A program made the translations under genes and the position numbers. DNA of 64,000 nucleotides from CBDBGD01 sp965205235 (GTDB lineage Bacteria; Chloroflexota; Dehalococcoidia; Lucifugimonadales; UBA1127): NCBI GenBank assembly GCA_965205235.1, contig CBDBGD010000004.1, positions 67,670-131,669 on the forward strand, given 5' to 3'. Positions 33,047 through 41,678 of the stretch are shown here, piece after piece (position 1 is the first letter of the stretch; every line of letters starts with the position of its first letter). The notes under the pieces were generated by a model. That model saw only the letters and a program-made list of their open reading frames with translations, was not told the origin of the DNA and made no database searches.

Positions 33047-33984
33047 CGGGCACCCGCGGGCTGGAGGCGGTCAATGGCTTCGTCGCTGCGGAGCTTCGCC
33101 AGGCGCTCCTCGACACGGCGGCAGTAGTCGGCGGAGACGTCGTAGCCAACGAAGCGCCGGCCGGACCGCACGGCGGCGACCGCGGTGGCGCCGACGCCCA
33201 TGAAGGGGTCGAGGACGACCTCTCCCTCGTAGGTGTAAAGCTGGATGCAGCGGTAGGGCAACTCCACGGGAAAGGGGGCCGGATGGCCGACCCTTCGTGC
33301 TGACTCGGAGGGAAAACTCCAGACGCTCTTGGTGTACTCCAGGAACTCGACGTCCGTGATGGTGGGCTGGCGTCCGTCAATCTTGGGGCGGCGGTAGGTC
33401 TCTTTGCAGAACACCAGGATGTACTCGTGGGTGTCCCGCAGGGTGGGGTTAGAGGCGGAGCGCCAGCTTCCCCAGGCGGTGGAAGCGGCCGCGGAGGCGC
33501 CCTTGTCCCAGATGACCTCACCGCGCATGAGAAAGCCCACGTCGGCGGCGTCCTGGGCCACGTACAGGTGCAGGGGGACGTAGGGCCTGCGGCCCAGGTT
33601 GGCGACGTTGATGCACAGACGGCCGCCGGGCACGAGGACGCGGTAGGTCTCCGCCATCACATGTCGGAGTAGGGTTCGGTAGTCGGTCAGGGAGAGGTCC
33701 TGGTCGTACTCCTTGCCCACGTTGTAGGGGGGCGAGGTGACCGCGAGGTGGACGGAGCAGTCCGGCAGCTCGTGCATACGCTCGCTGGTATGAGGGAAGA
33801 CGCGGTCAGCGACGTCGGGTGGCAAGGGGGTCTCGCGGTACTCGACGTTCTTGTCATCGAGCGAGTCCGGGTAGAGTCGCCTACGGTAGAAGGCGGAGGA
33901 GTCGTGGCTGATGCGCCCCGGCGAGCCAAAGGCGCTGGTTTGCGTGCCCCTACCGCTTCGGCGCTGCGCCCGTCGTTCCGGCAT
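33043..33984 (-). CDS. Site-specific DNA methyltransferase, orphan
   Basis: Beta-class amino-methyltransferase (motif IV precedes motif I). Motif IV is TSPPYNVGK (residues 83-91), the SPPY form common in N4-cytosine enzymes but also seen in N6-adenine ones; the SAM-binding motif DPFMGVGATAVAA is near the C-terminus. 313 residues from the ATG at 33984; upstream open frame is ignored because a good extended -10 lies there. No restriction gene is adjacent, so it is likely a regulatory or solitary enzyme. Confidence 0.85.
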   Translation of the reverse strand: MPERRAQRRSGRGTQTSAFGSPGRISHDSSAFYRRRLYPDSLDDKNVEYRETPLPPDVADRVFPHTSERMHELPDCSVHLAVTSPPYNVGKEYDQDLSLTDYRTLLRHVMAETYRVLVPGGRLCINVANLGRRPYVPLHLYVAQDAADVGFLMRGEVIWDKGASAAASTAWGSWRSASNPTLRDTHEYILVFCKETYRRPKIDGRQPTITDVEFLEYTKSVWSFPSESARRVGHPAPFPVELPYRCIQLYTYEGEVVLDPFMGVGATAVAAVRSGRRFVGYDVSADYCRRVEERLAKLRSDEAIDRLQPAGAR

Positions 33985-34014
33985 AGGTGGGTCGCTCCCC
34001 TCCAGGCTGGGTGG

Positions 34015-34023
34015 ATTATAGCA
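34015..34023 (-). promoter_or_regulatory. Extended -10 promoter of the methyltransferase gene
   Basis: On the minus strand TGCTATAAT (34023-34015), a perfect extended -10; no -35 is visible. Confidence 0.5.
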
Positions 34024-34063
34024 GCACCGGTGAGGTATCATCCCAGCCGCTGAGGAGGGCTGT

Positions 34064-34363
34064 ATGACTGCCCGTGAAGCGATACACCCAGGGGAGCACC
34101 TGGCGGAGATCATGGAGGAGATGGGGATTACCCAATACCGCCTGGCGAAGACGATTGGCGTGCCCCAGGTACGCATACACGACATCGTTCACTGTCGCAG
34201 GTCCATCACGGCGGACACCGCGCTTCGCATCGGCAAGGCCCTTGGGATGACGCCCGACTTCTGGCTCAACCTCCAGAGGATGTATGACCTTGACGTGGCC
34301 CGCTCGTCGACCGACACGAGCAGGATTGAACCATTGATCGAGGCGTCTTCTGCGGGGGGTTAG
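34064..34363 (+). CDS. higA: HigA-family antitoxin/transcription regulator, without HigB
   Basis: 99-residue HTH (XRE) protein of the HigA addiction-module family: HPGEHLAEIMEEMGITQYRLAKTIGVPQVRIHDIVHCRRSITADTALRIGKALGMTPDFWLNLQRMYDL is the complete family core, given here only as landmarks (PGEHL at residue 9, FWLNLQ at about 65). The HigB toxin normally precedes higA, but here the upstream gene is a divergent methyltransferase and downstream is a convergent cysteine synthase, so it is an orphan antitoxin or a plain regulator. ATG at 34064 after GAGGAGGG. Confidence 0.88.
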   Translation: MTAREAIHPGEHLAEIMEEMGITQYRLAKTIGVPQVRIHDIVHCRRSITADTALRIGKALGMTPDFWLNLQRMYDLDVARSSTDTSRIEPLIEASSAGG

Positions 34364-34373
34364 TCAGGTCCGG

Positions 34374-35306
34374 CTACCACCAGAGACGGTTGTCGGGGTC
34401 GCCGTGGGAGGTGAGGAGGGGTTCGGCGCCGAGGAGCGTGGGGGTGTAGCGCCAGCCGGTGTCGGCGAGCAGGGCGACGACGTTGCCCTTCGACATGCGG
34501 CGAGCCACTCGAAAGGCGGCGTGGAGGACGGCCCCGGAGGAGACGCCGGCGAAGAGGCCTTCGTTCTCCAGCAGGGCCCGCATGGCGCTGAAGCTCTGGG
34601 CGCTGTCGACCAGGAAGCGGCTGTCGAGTAGGGCCTCGTCGAGCAGGGGCGGCGTGTAACCCTCCTCCAGGCTGCGGATGCCCTGGATCTGGTCGCCGAG
34701 CTGCGGCGTCACGCCGATGATGCGGCGGCGAGGGTTGTCCTCCTTGAGCCGCCGACCCACGCCGGTTATGGTGCCACCCGTGCCGATGCCGGCGACGAAG
34801 ACGTCGACCTCCGGCAGAGCGTCGAGAATCTCCTGGCCCGTGGTGCGGTAGTGGACCCGAACGTTGGCCTGGGCCTGGAACTGGCGGGTGGCGTAGCAGC
34901 CCGGCTCTTCCGCCAAGCGCAGGGCTCTCTCGATGGGGCCGCGCATGCCCGCCTCGAAGGGAGCGGGAACGACGCGGGCGCCCAGGAGGCCCAGCATCTC
35001 CGTCACGCCCGGCGCGACCATGGGCGGCGCGACGACGACGAGGCCGTAGCCCTTCTGCTTGGCCACCAAGGCAAGGGAGAGGGCCATGTTGCCGGTACTG
35101 GCCTCCACCAGCGTCATGCCGGGGCGCAGCTCGCCGCGGGCCTCAGCCTCTTCGACAATTGCCCGGGCGACGCGGTCCTTGATGCTCCCCGTGGGGTTTA
35201 CGCCCTCCAGCTTGGCGTAGAGGGGCACGCCGGGCTTGGGGCTCAGATGCGTGAGCTCGACCAAGGGCGTGTTGCCGATGGTGTCGAGGATGCTGGACGA
35301 GGCCAT
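34374..35306 (-). CDS. Cysteine synthase family PLP enzyme
   Basis: Beta-replacement enzyme making cysteine from O-acetylserine (or O-phosphoserine) and sulfide. 310 residues, normal length. The PLP lysine is in NPTGSIKDRVA; the substrate loop reads EASTGNMALSLALVAKQ (usually SGNTG); GIGTGGTITGVGRRLKE and the phosphate-binding SSGA (GVSSGAVLHA) follow. ATG at 35306 with GGGAG five bases upstream. CysK versus CysM type cannot be decided by eye. Confidence 0.92.
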   Translation of the reverse strand: MASSSILDTIGNTPLVELTHLSPKPGVPLYAKLEGVNPTGSIKDRVARAIVEEAEARGELRPGMTLVEASTGNMALSLALVAKQKGYGLVVVAPPMVAPGVTEMLGLLGARVVPAPFEAGMRGPIERALRLAEEPGCYATRQFQAQANVRVHYRTTGQEILDALPEVDVFVAGIGTGGTITGVGRRLKEDNPRRRIIGVTPQLGDQIQGIRSLEEGYTPPLLDEALLDSRFLVDSAQSFSAMRALLENEGLFAGVSSGAVLHAAFRVARRMSKGNVVALLADTGWRYTPTLLGAEPLLTSHGDPDNRLWW

Positions 35307-35338
35307 GGACGCTCCCAGGATGACCGGCATTCGACGGG

Positions 35339-35367
35339 ATTGTAGCCAGCCGCGAGCGCGCAGTAAA
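35339..35367 (-). promoter_or_regulatory. Promoter of the cysteine synthase gene
   Basis: On the minus strand TTTACT (35367-35362), 17-base spacer, TACAAT (35344-35339). Confidence 0.45.
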
Positions 35368-35412
35368 CCGTCGTCAGTACGATACAGAGGCGTCGGGGGT
35401 CTCGGCGCGGGC

Positions 35413-35421
35413 TGGTACAAT
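35413..35421 (+). promoter_or_regulatory. Extended -10 promoter before recF
   Basis: TGGTACAAT, extended -10 type without a clear -35, 40 bases before the recF ATG; it could drive the whole recF-to-thrB stretch. Confidence 0.45.
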
Positions 35422-35460
35422 GAGGAGGTCACCCCGTCTTCCGGCGGCCATGGGGGTCCG

Positions 35461-36636
35461 ATGCACCTCACGCACCTGACGCTGCGGAACTTTCGCAACT
35501 ACCGAGCGCTCGACCTGGATCTCGCGCCGGGCCTGATCGTGCTGGCCGGTGACAACGCCCAGGGAAAGAGCAACCTTCTGGAAGCGATCTACCTGCTGGC
35601 TCTGACCAAGTCCCACCGGGCTGAGAACGACCGGGAGACGGTGCGCATCCAGAGCCTTGAAGATGAGCCGTACACGCGGGTGGCAGGCACGGCTCGGCTT
35701 CGGGACGGCAGCGAGCTGCGGGTGCAGGTGGACATGGCCCTTCCCATGCCGGGCGCTACGCCGGGCCTGGGGCCCGGAGGCGGGGCGCTTCGCAAGAGCC
35801 TGCGGGTGAACAAGTCGCCCAAGCCCGCGGCAGAAGTGGTGGGCATGCTGAGCGCGGTGCTGTTCTCCGCCGAGGACATCGCCCTGGTGCACGGCTCTCC
35901 GGCGGGCAGACGGCGCTTCCTAGACGTGCTGCTGTCGCAGATGAGCCGCGACTACCTGCGGACGCTTCAGGGGTACCAGAAGGTGCTAGCGCAACGCAAC
36001 CATCTGCTCCGGCGCATCGCAGACGGCCACGCGCACCCGGACGAGCTACCCTTCTGGGACGAGGAGCTCTGCACTCGCGGCGGGCAGGTGGTCCAGGAGC
36101 GGGACTGGGCGGTCAAGGCCCTGGCCCCACTCGCTGCCGACATCCACGCCTCCGTGGCCTCGCCGGAGCCCGCGCTGTCGGTGGTGCACGGGACGCGAGT
36201 GGCGCCGGGAGAGTCGGCGGAGGAGACTGCGCAGCGGCTCCGGGAAGGGCTGGAGCAAGGACGCCGCCGAGAGCTCCTGTTGAAGCAGACGCTGGTAGGC
36301 CCCCATCGGGACGACCTGCGACTTCTGCTGGACGGGCGGGAGGCCGATACGTACGGCTCACGCGGCCAGTCTCGCACGGTTGCGCTGGCCCTGCGGCTGG
36401 CGGAGGCACGACTGCTCGCGTCGCGACGGGGCGAGGAGCCGCTCCTTCTCCTAGACGACGCGCTGGCGGAGCTGGACGAGACCCGGAGGCAGCGCGTCCT
36501 GGAGATGGCGGGCGCCTCCGAGCAGGCCCTACTCACCACCATCGGCAGCACGGAGCACGCCTCGCTGTCATCGCGAGCGCTGACGTGGCTGTGGGTGCAG
36601 GACGGGACGGTCTCGGCGGAGCAAGGGGAGGCGTGA
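35461..36636 (+). CDS. recF: DNA replication and repair protein RecF
   Basis: SMC-like ATPase that loads RecA at gaps with RecO/RecR. 391 residues; opens MHLTHLTLRNFRNYRALDL as in all RecF proteins, Walker A GDNAQGKSN (30-38), signature YGSRGQSRTVALALRLAEA and Walker B LLLLDDALAELDETR. The usual dnaA-dnaN-recF-gyr context is not present; instead it heads a metabolic stretch. The GGGGG before the ATG is a weak ribosome site. Confidence 0.95.
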   Translation: MHLTHLTLRNFRNYRALDLDLAPGLIVLAGDNAQGKSNLLEAIYLLALTKSHRAENDRETVRIQSLEDEPYTRVAGTARLRDGSELRVQVDMALPMPGATPGLGPGGGALRKSLRVNKSPKPAAEVVGMLSAVLFSAEDIALVHGSPAGRRRFLDVLLSQMSRDYLRTLQGYQKVLAQRNHLLRRIADGHAHPDELPFWDEELCTRGGQVVQERDWAVKALAPLAADIHASVASPEPALSVVHGTRVAPGESAEETAQRLREGLEQGRRRELLLKQTLVGPHRDDLRLLLDGREADTYGSRGQSRTVALALRLAEARLLASRRGEEPLLLLDDALAELDETRRQRVLEMAGASEQALLTTIGSTEHASLSSRALTWLWVQDGTVSAEQGEA

Positions 36637-36676
36637 ACCGGCTCGCACGGCAGTAGGGCGTGGGCGCAGGGGCCAG

Positions 36677-36685
36677 TGCTATAAT
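36677..36685 (+). promoter_or_regulatory. Extended -10 promoter before the cobalamin adenosyltransferase gene
   Basis: TGCTATAAT: TG plus a perfect TATAAT; no -35 seen. Lies in the only sizeable gap of the recF-to-hisA stretch. Confidence 0.55.
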
Positions 36686-36703
36686 TCCCAGTTGGAGGAC
36701 GTG

Positions 36704-37264
36704 GTGCCAAAGCTGTACACGAAATACGGGGACCGCGGCGAGACGGGCCTACTCTACGGCGGCCGCGTCCCGAAGACGGACTCGCGGGTGGAGGCGTACG
36801 GGACGGTGGACGAGGCGGTGGCGGCCCTGGGGTTGGCCCGCGCGCTTTCGACGAGTCCCAGGGTGAAAGAGATCACCCTGGAGATACAGCGAGCGCTCTT
36901 CACCGTGGCGGCGGAGCTCGCCACGGCCCCCTCGCACTACGAGACGTTCAAGACGCACTTCCATCCCACGACGCCGGAGATGACGGCCGAGATCGAGCAG
37001 ACCATCGATGTTCTGTCGGAGGAAGTACAGCTGCCGCGCTCCTTCGTCATTCCCGGCGCCTCGCCAGCCTCCGCGGCCCTGGACATCGCCCGCTCAACGC
37101 TGCGCCGGGCCGAGCGCCGGGTGGCGGGGATGAAAGAGGAGGGGCTGCTGGCCAACGAGGAGGACCTTCGCTACCTGAACCGGGTCGCCGATCTGCTGTT
37201 TCTCCTCGCCCGCTACGAGGACAGGGCCCTCCCGCCCGAGCTGCTGACCGGGCAGGGACGCTAA
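36704..37264 (+). CDS. Cob(I)alamin adenosyltransferase, PduO type
   Basis: Makes adenosylcobalamin from cob(I)alamin and ATP. 186 residues: LYTKYGDRGETGLLYGGRVPKTDSRVEAYGTVDEA (ATP-binding N-terminus), FVIPGASPASAALDIARSTLRRAERR with the conserved arginines, and LRYLNRVADLLFLLARYE. Start GTG at 36704, five bases after GGAGG; alternatives at 36701 and 36692 are possible. Seven bases separate it from the next gene. Confidence 0.93.
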   Translation: MPKLYTKYGDRGETGLLYGGRVPKTDSRVEAYGTVDEAVAALGLARALSTSPRVKEITLEIQRALFTVAAELATAPSHYETFKTHFHPTTPEMTAEIEQTIDVLSEEVQLPRSFVIPGASPASAALDIARSTLRRAERRVAGMKEEGLLANEEDLRYLNRVADLLFLLARYEDRALPPELLTGQGR

Positions 37265-37270
37265 GCCTCC

Positions 37271-38017
37271 ATGCGTCGCTCCATCATGCCATCCCGCCGA
37301 GCCCGGATAGCTCTCGTGGCCGCGCTGCTGGCAGCCGTGGCGGCCGTGGCCTGCGGCGGGGAAGATCAGCAGCGGGCGGAGTGCCCGGCCGTGGGCGCGT
37401 CGACCTACACGCCCGTGGCGTTCAACACCAAGGACGGCGTGACGCTCTGCGGGCGACTGTACGGCGCGGGTCAGCCGTCGGTGGTGCTGTCCCACATGCA
37501 GCCCACGGACCAGGAGAGCTGGGCGGCCTTCGCCGAGACGGCGGCACAGCAGGGCTACACCGCCCTGACGTTCAACTTCCGGGGCTATGCTCCATCGGGC
37601 GGCGAACGGGAGATTTCCAAGCTGGACGTGGACGTGGAGGCGGCGGTGGACTTCCTGCTGAGCAGGGGCGCCAAGGGCATCTTCCTGATAGGGGCCAGCA
37701 TGGGGGGAACGGCATCGGTCAAGTACGCGTCGCGGGAGGGCGTGCTGGGCGTGGCGGCCCTGTCGGCGCCGACGGAGTTCGAGGGCCTGGAAGCCCTGGG
37801 GGGCGCGTCGGCGGTTGTGGGGCCCAAGCTCTTCATCGCAGCGGAGGGCGATCGGAGCGCGCAGCAGGCTGCGGCGGCCTACTACGAAGCCACGTCGGAG
37901 CCCCGCATCCTGGAGATCTACACCGGAAGCGACCATGGCACGAACCTCCTGGAAGGCACGCACGGGGCACAGGTGACGGGGCGGCTCCTGGAGTTCATGG
38001 AGATCTTCTCGCCGTGA
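37271..38017 (+). CDS. Lipoprotein alpha/beta hydrolase
   Basis: Probably membrane-anchored esterase or dienelactone-hydrolase-like enzyme. Basic N-terminus, hydrophobic signal and a lipobox ending in Cys28 (AAVAC). The alpha/beta-hydrolase core has FNFRGYAPSGG, the nucleophile elbow GASMGG (Ser143), Asp194 (AEGD) and His222 (SDHGTN), so the triad is complete. 248 residues. Its stop overlaps the hisH start (GTGA), an odd pairing of an exported hydrolase with histidine synthesis. Substrate unknown. Confidence 0.82.
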   Translation: MRRSIMPSRRARIALVAALLAAVAAVACGGEDQQRAECPAVGASTYTPVAFNTKDGVTLCGRLYGAGQPSVVLSHMQPTDQESWAAFAETAAQQGYTALTFNFRGYAPSGGEREISKLDVDVEAAVDFLLSRGAKGIFLIGASMGGTASVKYASREGVLGVAALSAPTEFEGLEALGGASAVVGPKLFIAAEGDRSAQQAAAAYYEATSEPRILEIYTGSDHGTNLLEGTHGAQVTGRLLEFMEIFSP

Positions 38018-38637
38018 CGCCCGTCGAAGTGGCAGTGGTGGACTACGGCGCGGGCAACCTTCGGAGCGTCGCCAAGGCCCTGGAGTACCTGGGCGCAACG
38101 CCGGTGGTAACCAGCGACCCACACGCGCTGGCCAAGGCACAGGCCATCATCCTGCCCGGACAGGGGGCATGCGACTCGGCGATGCGGGCGCTGGAAGGCC
38201 TGGGGCTGGTGGAGCCGGTACGCGAGGCGATTCGAGGGGGCGTGCCGTTCTTCGGCGTCTGCCTGGGACTGCAACTGCTGTTCGATGTATCGGAGGAGGG
38301 GGACGTGGAGTGCCTGGGCATCCTGCCCGGCCGGGTCCGCCTCCTGGACGACGGGCTGAAGGTGCCACACATGGGGTGGAGCAGCGTGTCGTTCCGGTCG
38401 GACCACCCGGTATTCGAAGGGGTGCCGCAGGAGAGCTACTTCTACTTCGTACACAGCTACTATCCGGAACCCGACGACGCGGGCGACACGGCAGCGACGG
38501 CGTCCTACGGCCGGACGTTCTGCTGCGCCGTCGCCCAGGGAACGCTGATGGCGACGCAGTTCCACCCGGAGAAGAGCGGGAGATGGGGTCTTCGGCTCTA
38601 CGAGAACTTCCTGCGCTTCGTCCGGCAGCAGGCCTGA
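38014..38637 (+). CDS. hisH: Imidazole glycerol phosphate synthase glutamine amidotransferase subunit
   Basis: Supplies ammonia to HisF for imidazole-ring closure in histidine synthesis. 207 residues, class I glutaminase: VVDYGAGNLRSV, nucleophile Cys83 (FFGVCLGLQLL), His184 and Glu186 in QFHPEKSG. GTG start overlaps the previous gene's stop. HisF is two genes downstream rather than adjacent. Confidence 0.95.
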   Translation: MTPVEVAVVDYGAGNLRSVAKALEYLGATPVVTSDPHALAKAQAIILPGQGACDSAMRALEGLGLVEPVREAIRGGVPFFGVCLGLQLLFDVSEEGDVECLGILPGRVRLLDDGLKVPHMGWSSVSFRSDHPVFEGVPQESYFYFVHSYYPEPDDAGDTAATASYGRTFCCAVAQGTLMATQFHPEKSGRWGLRLYENFLRFVRQQA

Positions 38638-38644
38638 CACGGCC

Positions 38645-39376
38645 ATGGACGTCATTCCCGCCATCGACCTGAAGGGCGGCCGCTGCGTGCGGCTCTACCA
38701 GGGCGACTACGACCGGGAGCAGGTCTTCTCCGACGACCCCGTGGCCGTCGCGCTGGAGTGGGAGCGGCAGGGGGCCCGCCGGCTGCACATCGTCGACCTG
38801 GAGGGGGCGCGCGACGGTCGCCCGGTGAACCTGAAGGCTGTGGAAGCCATTGCCGCGCGGGCGGCGGTACCACTCCAGGTGGGCGGGGGCATCCGAGACC
38901 TGGCGACGGCCCAGCACCTGCTGTGGGCAGGAGCGCAGCGGGTGGTGCTGGGCACCGCAGCGGTGGAGTCGCCCGATCTGGTGGAGGCGATCATCGACGG
39001 CTACGGCGCCGAGGCCGTGGTCGTCTCCATCGACGCGCGGGACGGGATGGTGGCGCTCCGGGGGTGGCGGGCAGCGTCCGAGGTGACGGCCAGCGAACTC
39101 CTTGCGTCGATGGTCGGGCGGGGCGTGCAGCGCTTCGTCTACACGGACATCTCGCGGGACGGGACGATGACGTCGCCGAACTTCGCGGCGATGGAAGAGG
39201 TCGTGGCCGCCACGCCGGCGGCGGTCCTCGCCGCGGGGGGCATCGCCTCGGTGGAGCACCTGGTGCGCCTGGCGCGGACGGGTGTGGAGGGGGCCATCGT
39301 GGGGCAGGCGCTGTACGTGGGGGCTTTCTCCCTGGCGGAAGCGCTGGGCCGGGTGGACCAGGCCTCGGCGTCCTGA
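38645..39376 (+). CDS. hisA: ProFAR isomerase
   Basis: Amadori isomerase of histidine synthesis (ProFAR to PRFAR), (beta/alpha)8 barrel, 243 residues. It shows IPAIDLKGGRCVRLYQGDY (catalytic Asp8), LQVGGGIRDLATA phosphate loop, VSIDARDG with the second Asp, and FVYTDISRDGT plus LAAGGIAS. Seven bases after hisH. A bifunctional HisA/PriA role cannot be excluded by eye. Confidence 0.95.
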   Translation: MDVIPAIDLKGGRCVRLYQGDYDREQVFSDDPVAVALEWERQGARRLHIVDLEGARDGRPVNLKAVEAIAARAAVPLQVGGGIRDLATAQHLLWAGAQRVVLGTAAVESPDLVEAIIDGYGAEAVVVSIDARDGMVALRGWRAASEVTASELLASMVGRGVQRFVYTDISRDGTMTSPNFAAMEEVVAATPAAVLAAGGIASVEHLVRLARTGVEGAIVGQALYVGAFSLAEALGRVDQASAS

Positions 39377-39453
39377 GCCGTCTGCTCCCCCGGTCTGGGT
39401 GCGGTATACTGGAGGCCACGTCCAGCGAGGCGATCAATCGGAGGAGACCAACC

Positions 39454-40017
39454 GTGGCAACAAAAGCCAAGGCGAAGGGCGCAGAGGAAGAAGGCAGCTA
39501 CCCCATCGAGCAGGTGGACCCACTGCGGCTCATCGCCATTCTGCCCATTCGACCACACAACGTGGTGGCGATCATTCGAGCGGGGACAGGCCACCTTGCG
39601 ATTCCGCTGGCCAAGTACCTCTATTCCGGCAAAGTCTACGCTGTGACCGACGGCGCCGAGACGGGAAAGGCGCTAAGGGAGAAGCTCAACACTATCCGGC
39701 TGACCAACGTGGTCATCCTCCTGGAGTCGCAGCAGAGCAAGGTCCCCAAGGAGGGGCTGGACGGCATCCTCCTGCCCCTTACGCTGAACGGGGCCGCCAA
39801 CAAGAAGTCCTACCTGCGGAAGACGGCGGACCTGCTCAAGCCGGGGGGATGGGCGGCCGTGCTGGAGTGGTACAAGAGAGAGACGCCGGAAGGGCCGCCC
39901 ATGAGGCGTCGCCTGGATGCGGCGGCGGTCATGGAGCTGGCCAAAGAGACCGGCTATCGCTTCAGCGAGCGTCGGGACCTGGACGACCAGCGGTACATGG
40001 TGGTGCTGCGGAAGTAG
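39454..40017 (+). CDS. SAM-methyltransferase-like protein in the his cluster
   Basis: 187 residues with a Rossmann-type class I methyltransferase outline: PHNVVAIIRAGTGHLAIPLAKYLYSGKVYAVTDG stands where motif I would be but lacks a clean GxGxG, followed by LLKPGGWAAVLEWYKRE (motif resembling the LxPGG turn of UbiE-like enzymes) and a terminal ERRDLDDQRYMVVLRK. The N-terminus is Lys/Ala/Glu-rich. GTG start after GGAGGAG. Sits between hisA and hisF without a recognised role in the pathway; activity uncertain. Confidence 0.68.
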   Translation: MATKAKAKGAEEEGSYPIEQVDPLRLIAILPIRPHNVVAIIRAGTGHLAIPLAKYLYSGKVYAVTDGAETGKALREKLNTIRLTNVVILLESQQSKVPKEGLDGILLPLTLNGAANKKSYLRKTADLLKPGGWAAVLEWYKRETPEGPPMRRRLDAAAVMELAKETGYRFSERRDLDDQRYMVVLRK

Positions 40018-40090
40018 GCAGCACTCGGCGCAGACGCTCCCGACACGCAGAGAATGGAAGACTGACCTCACTACTCAGGCGGACGTGGGT

Positions 40091-40885
40091 ATGCTCACCA
40101 AGCGCATCGTTCCCTGCCTGGACGTCCGAGGAGGGCGGGTGGTCAAGGGTGTGCGGTTCCTGGACCACCGCGACGCCGGCGACCCCGTGGAAATGGCCAT
40201 CCGCTACGACCGCGAGGGCGCGGACGAGCTGGTCTTCTACGACATCACAGCCTCGGCTGACGAGCGGGGCATCATGCGGGAGGTGGTGGCACGGGTGGCG
40301 GAGCAGGTCTTCATCCCCCTGGCCGTGGGGGGCGGCCTGCGGTCGGTGGAGGACATGCAGGCGATGCTCAAGACCGGTGCGGACAAGGTCTCCATCAACA
40401 CGGCCGCGGTGGAGAACCCCGACCTCATCCGGGAAGGGGCGGACCGCTTCGGCAGCCAGTGCATCGTCCTGGGACTGGACGCCATGCGCGTGTCCGACAG
40501 CCCGCCTCGATGGGAGGTCCGGGTACGGACGGGCCGCGGAGGCGGGCGGCCCACGGGCTTGGACGCGATCGAGTGGGCGTCACGGGCCGTCGAACTGGGA
40601 GCGGGAGAGATCGTGGTGAACAGCATGGACGCGGACGGCACCCGGCAGGGGTACGACCTGGACCTGCTGCGGGCGCTGGCCGACGTGGCAACGGTCCCCG
40701 TCGTCGCCAGCGGGGGCGCGGGCAGCCCGGAGCACATGTACCAGGCGCTGGCCGAGGGCAAGGCCGACGCCGCCCTGGCCGCCAGCATCTTCCACTACGG
40801 GAGCCACCCCATCCCGGAGGTGAAGGCCTACCTGGCGGCCCGTGGCATCCCGGTGCGGCCTTACGACAACGGGGTGGACGGCTGA
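40091..40885 (+). CDS. hisF: Imidazole glycerol phosphate synthase cyclase subunit
   Basis: Closes the imidazole ring with ammonia from HisH, producing IGP and AICAR. 264 residues; opens MLTKRIVPCLDVRGGRVVKG with catalytic Asp11, second catalytic Asp130 in IVLGLDAMRV, phosphate loops LAVGGGLRS and VASGGAGS. A short insertion (DSPPRWEVRVRTGRGGG) after Asp130 is normal for the family. ATG at 40091; ribosome site weak. Confidence 0.96.
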   Translation: MLTKRIVPCLDVRGGRVVKGVRFLDHRDAGDPVEMAIRYDREGADELVFYDITASADERGIMREVVARVAEQVFIPLAVGGGLRSVEDMQAMLKTGADKVSINTAAVENPDLIREGADRFGSQCIVLGLDAMRVSDSPPRWEVRVRTGRGGGRPTGLDAIEWASRAVELGAGEIVVNSMDADGTRQGYDLDLLRALADVATVPVVASGGAGSPEHMYQALAEGKADAALAASIFHYGSHPIPEVKAYLAARGIPVRPYDNGVDG

Positions 40886-40895
40886 GGTGCAGGCT

Positions 40896-41621
40896 GTGCC
40901 ACTGAAGGCCGTGGTGTTCGACGCGTTCGAGACCCTCGCGCTGAATAAGCCGTCGTTCTGGCACGACTCCTTCCGGCAGCTGTGCCGGGAGCAGGACCTG
41001 CCGGTGGCGCCGCTGGCCCTCTGGGCGCGGTGGCTGCCCCTGGAACGCACCTTCCGTCGGGTTCGACTGGACCGGGAAACGATGCAACAGCGAGAGCCGT
41101 TCCAGAGCTACGCGGAGGCGTGGACGGACTGCTTTCGGCAAGTTTTCGAGGAGATGGGCCTCGACGGAGACCCTGAGGCGGCTACGGCGGTCTGCATTGA
41201 GGGTCTGGGCCGCAGGCCACTGTTTTCGGACGCTGTGCCGACGCTGGAGGGCCTTGCGGGCCGTGTGAAACTCGCAGTGCTGTCGAACGCCGACCGCTCC
41301 TACCTCTACCCACTGCTGGAGCACCACGGCGTGGGAGGCTACTTCGATGCAGTGCGGTGCTCAGAGGAGACGCGGTCGTACAAGCCCCACCCGGGCATCT
41401 TCGAGCAGACGCTGCAGGCGCTGGGAGTGGCCCCGGAGGAGGCGGTGCAGGTAGGGGATACCTTGCAGGAGGACGTGCTAGGCGCGAAGCTGGTGGGGAT
41501 GCGGACCGTGTGGGTCAGCCGCGCCGGCGCGGCCCCGGACCCGGCAGGGCCGTCGCCCGACCATCAGGTGCGAGACCTGCGTGAGCTTGTAGCGATAGTT
41601 AGTGGACTAATCGACGGATAG
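40896..41621 (+). CDS. HAD-superfamily hydrolase
   Basis: Haloacid-dehalogenase-type hydrolase of 241 residues. Motif I VVFDAFETL has the nucleophile Asp and the aromatic position typical of haloacid-dehalogenase/REG-2-like members (DxF/Y.TL); motif II LAVLSNAD, motif III Lys in SYKPHPGIF, motif IV VGDTLQEDVLGAK. Located between hisF and hisIE, so it is a candidate for the missing histidinol-phosphate phosphatase, but this subfamily is not the classical one; inference only. GTG at 40896 (GAGG upstream) chosen over GTG at 40887. Confidence 0.83.
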   Translation: MPLKAVVFDAFETLALNKPSFWHDSFRQLCREQDLPVAPLALWARWLPLERTFRRVRLDRETMQQREPFQSYAEAWTDCFRQVFEEMGLDGDPEAATAVCIEGLGRRPLFSDAVPTLEGLAGRVKLAVLSNADRSYLYPLLEHHGVGGYFDAVRCSEETRSYKPHPGIFEQTLQALGVAPEEAVQVGDTLQEDVLGAKLVGMRTVWVSRAGAAPDPAGPSPDHQVRDLRELVAIVSGLIDG

Positions 41622-41678
41622 GGGGCGCACCTTGTCGGGCGTCCTCGCATACGCCAGTGTTTTCGGTGGGAGGTAAAC

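Noticed and set aside
38758..39453. Longer N-terminus of the methyltransferase-like gene
   Set aside because: The in-frame upstream part is antisense-like shadow of hisA; GTG at 39454 with GGAGGAG is convincing.
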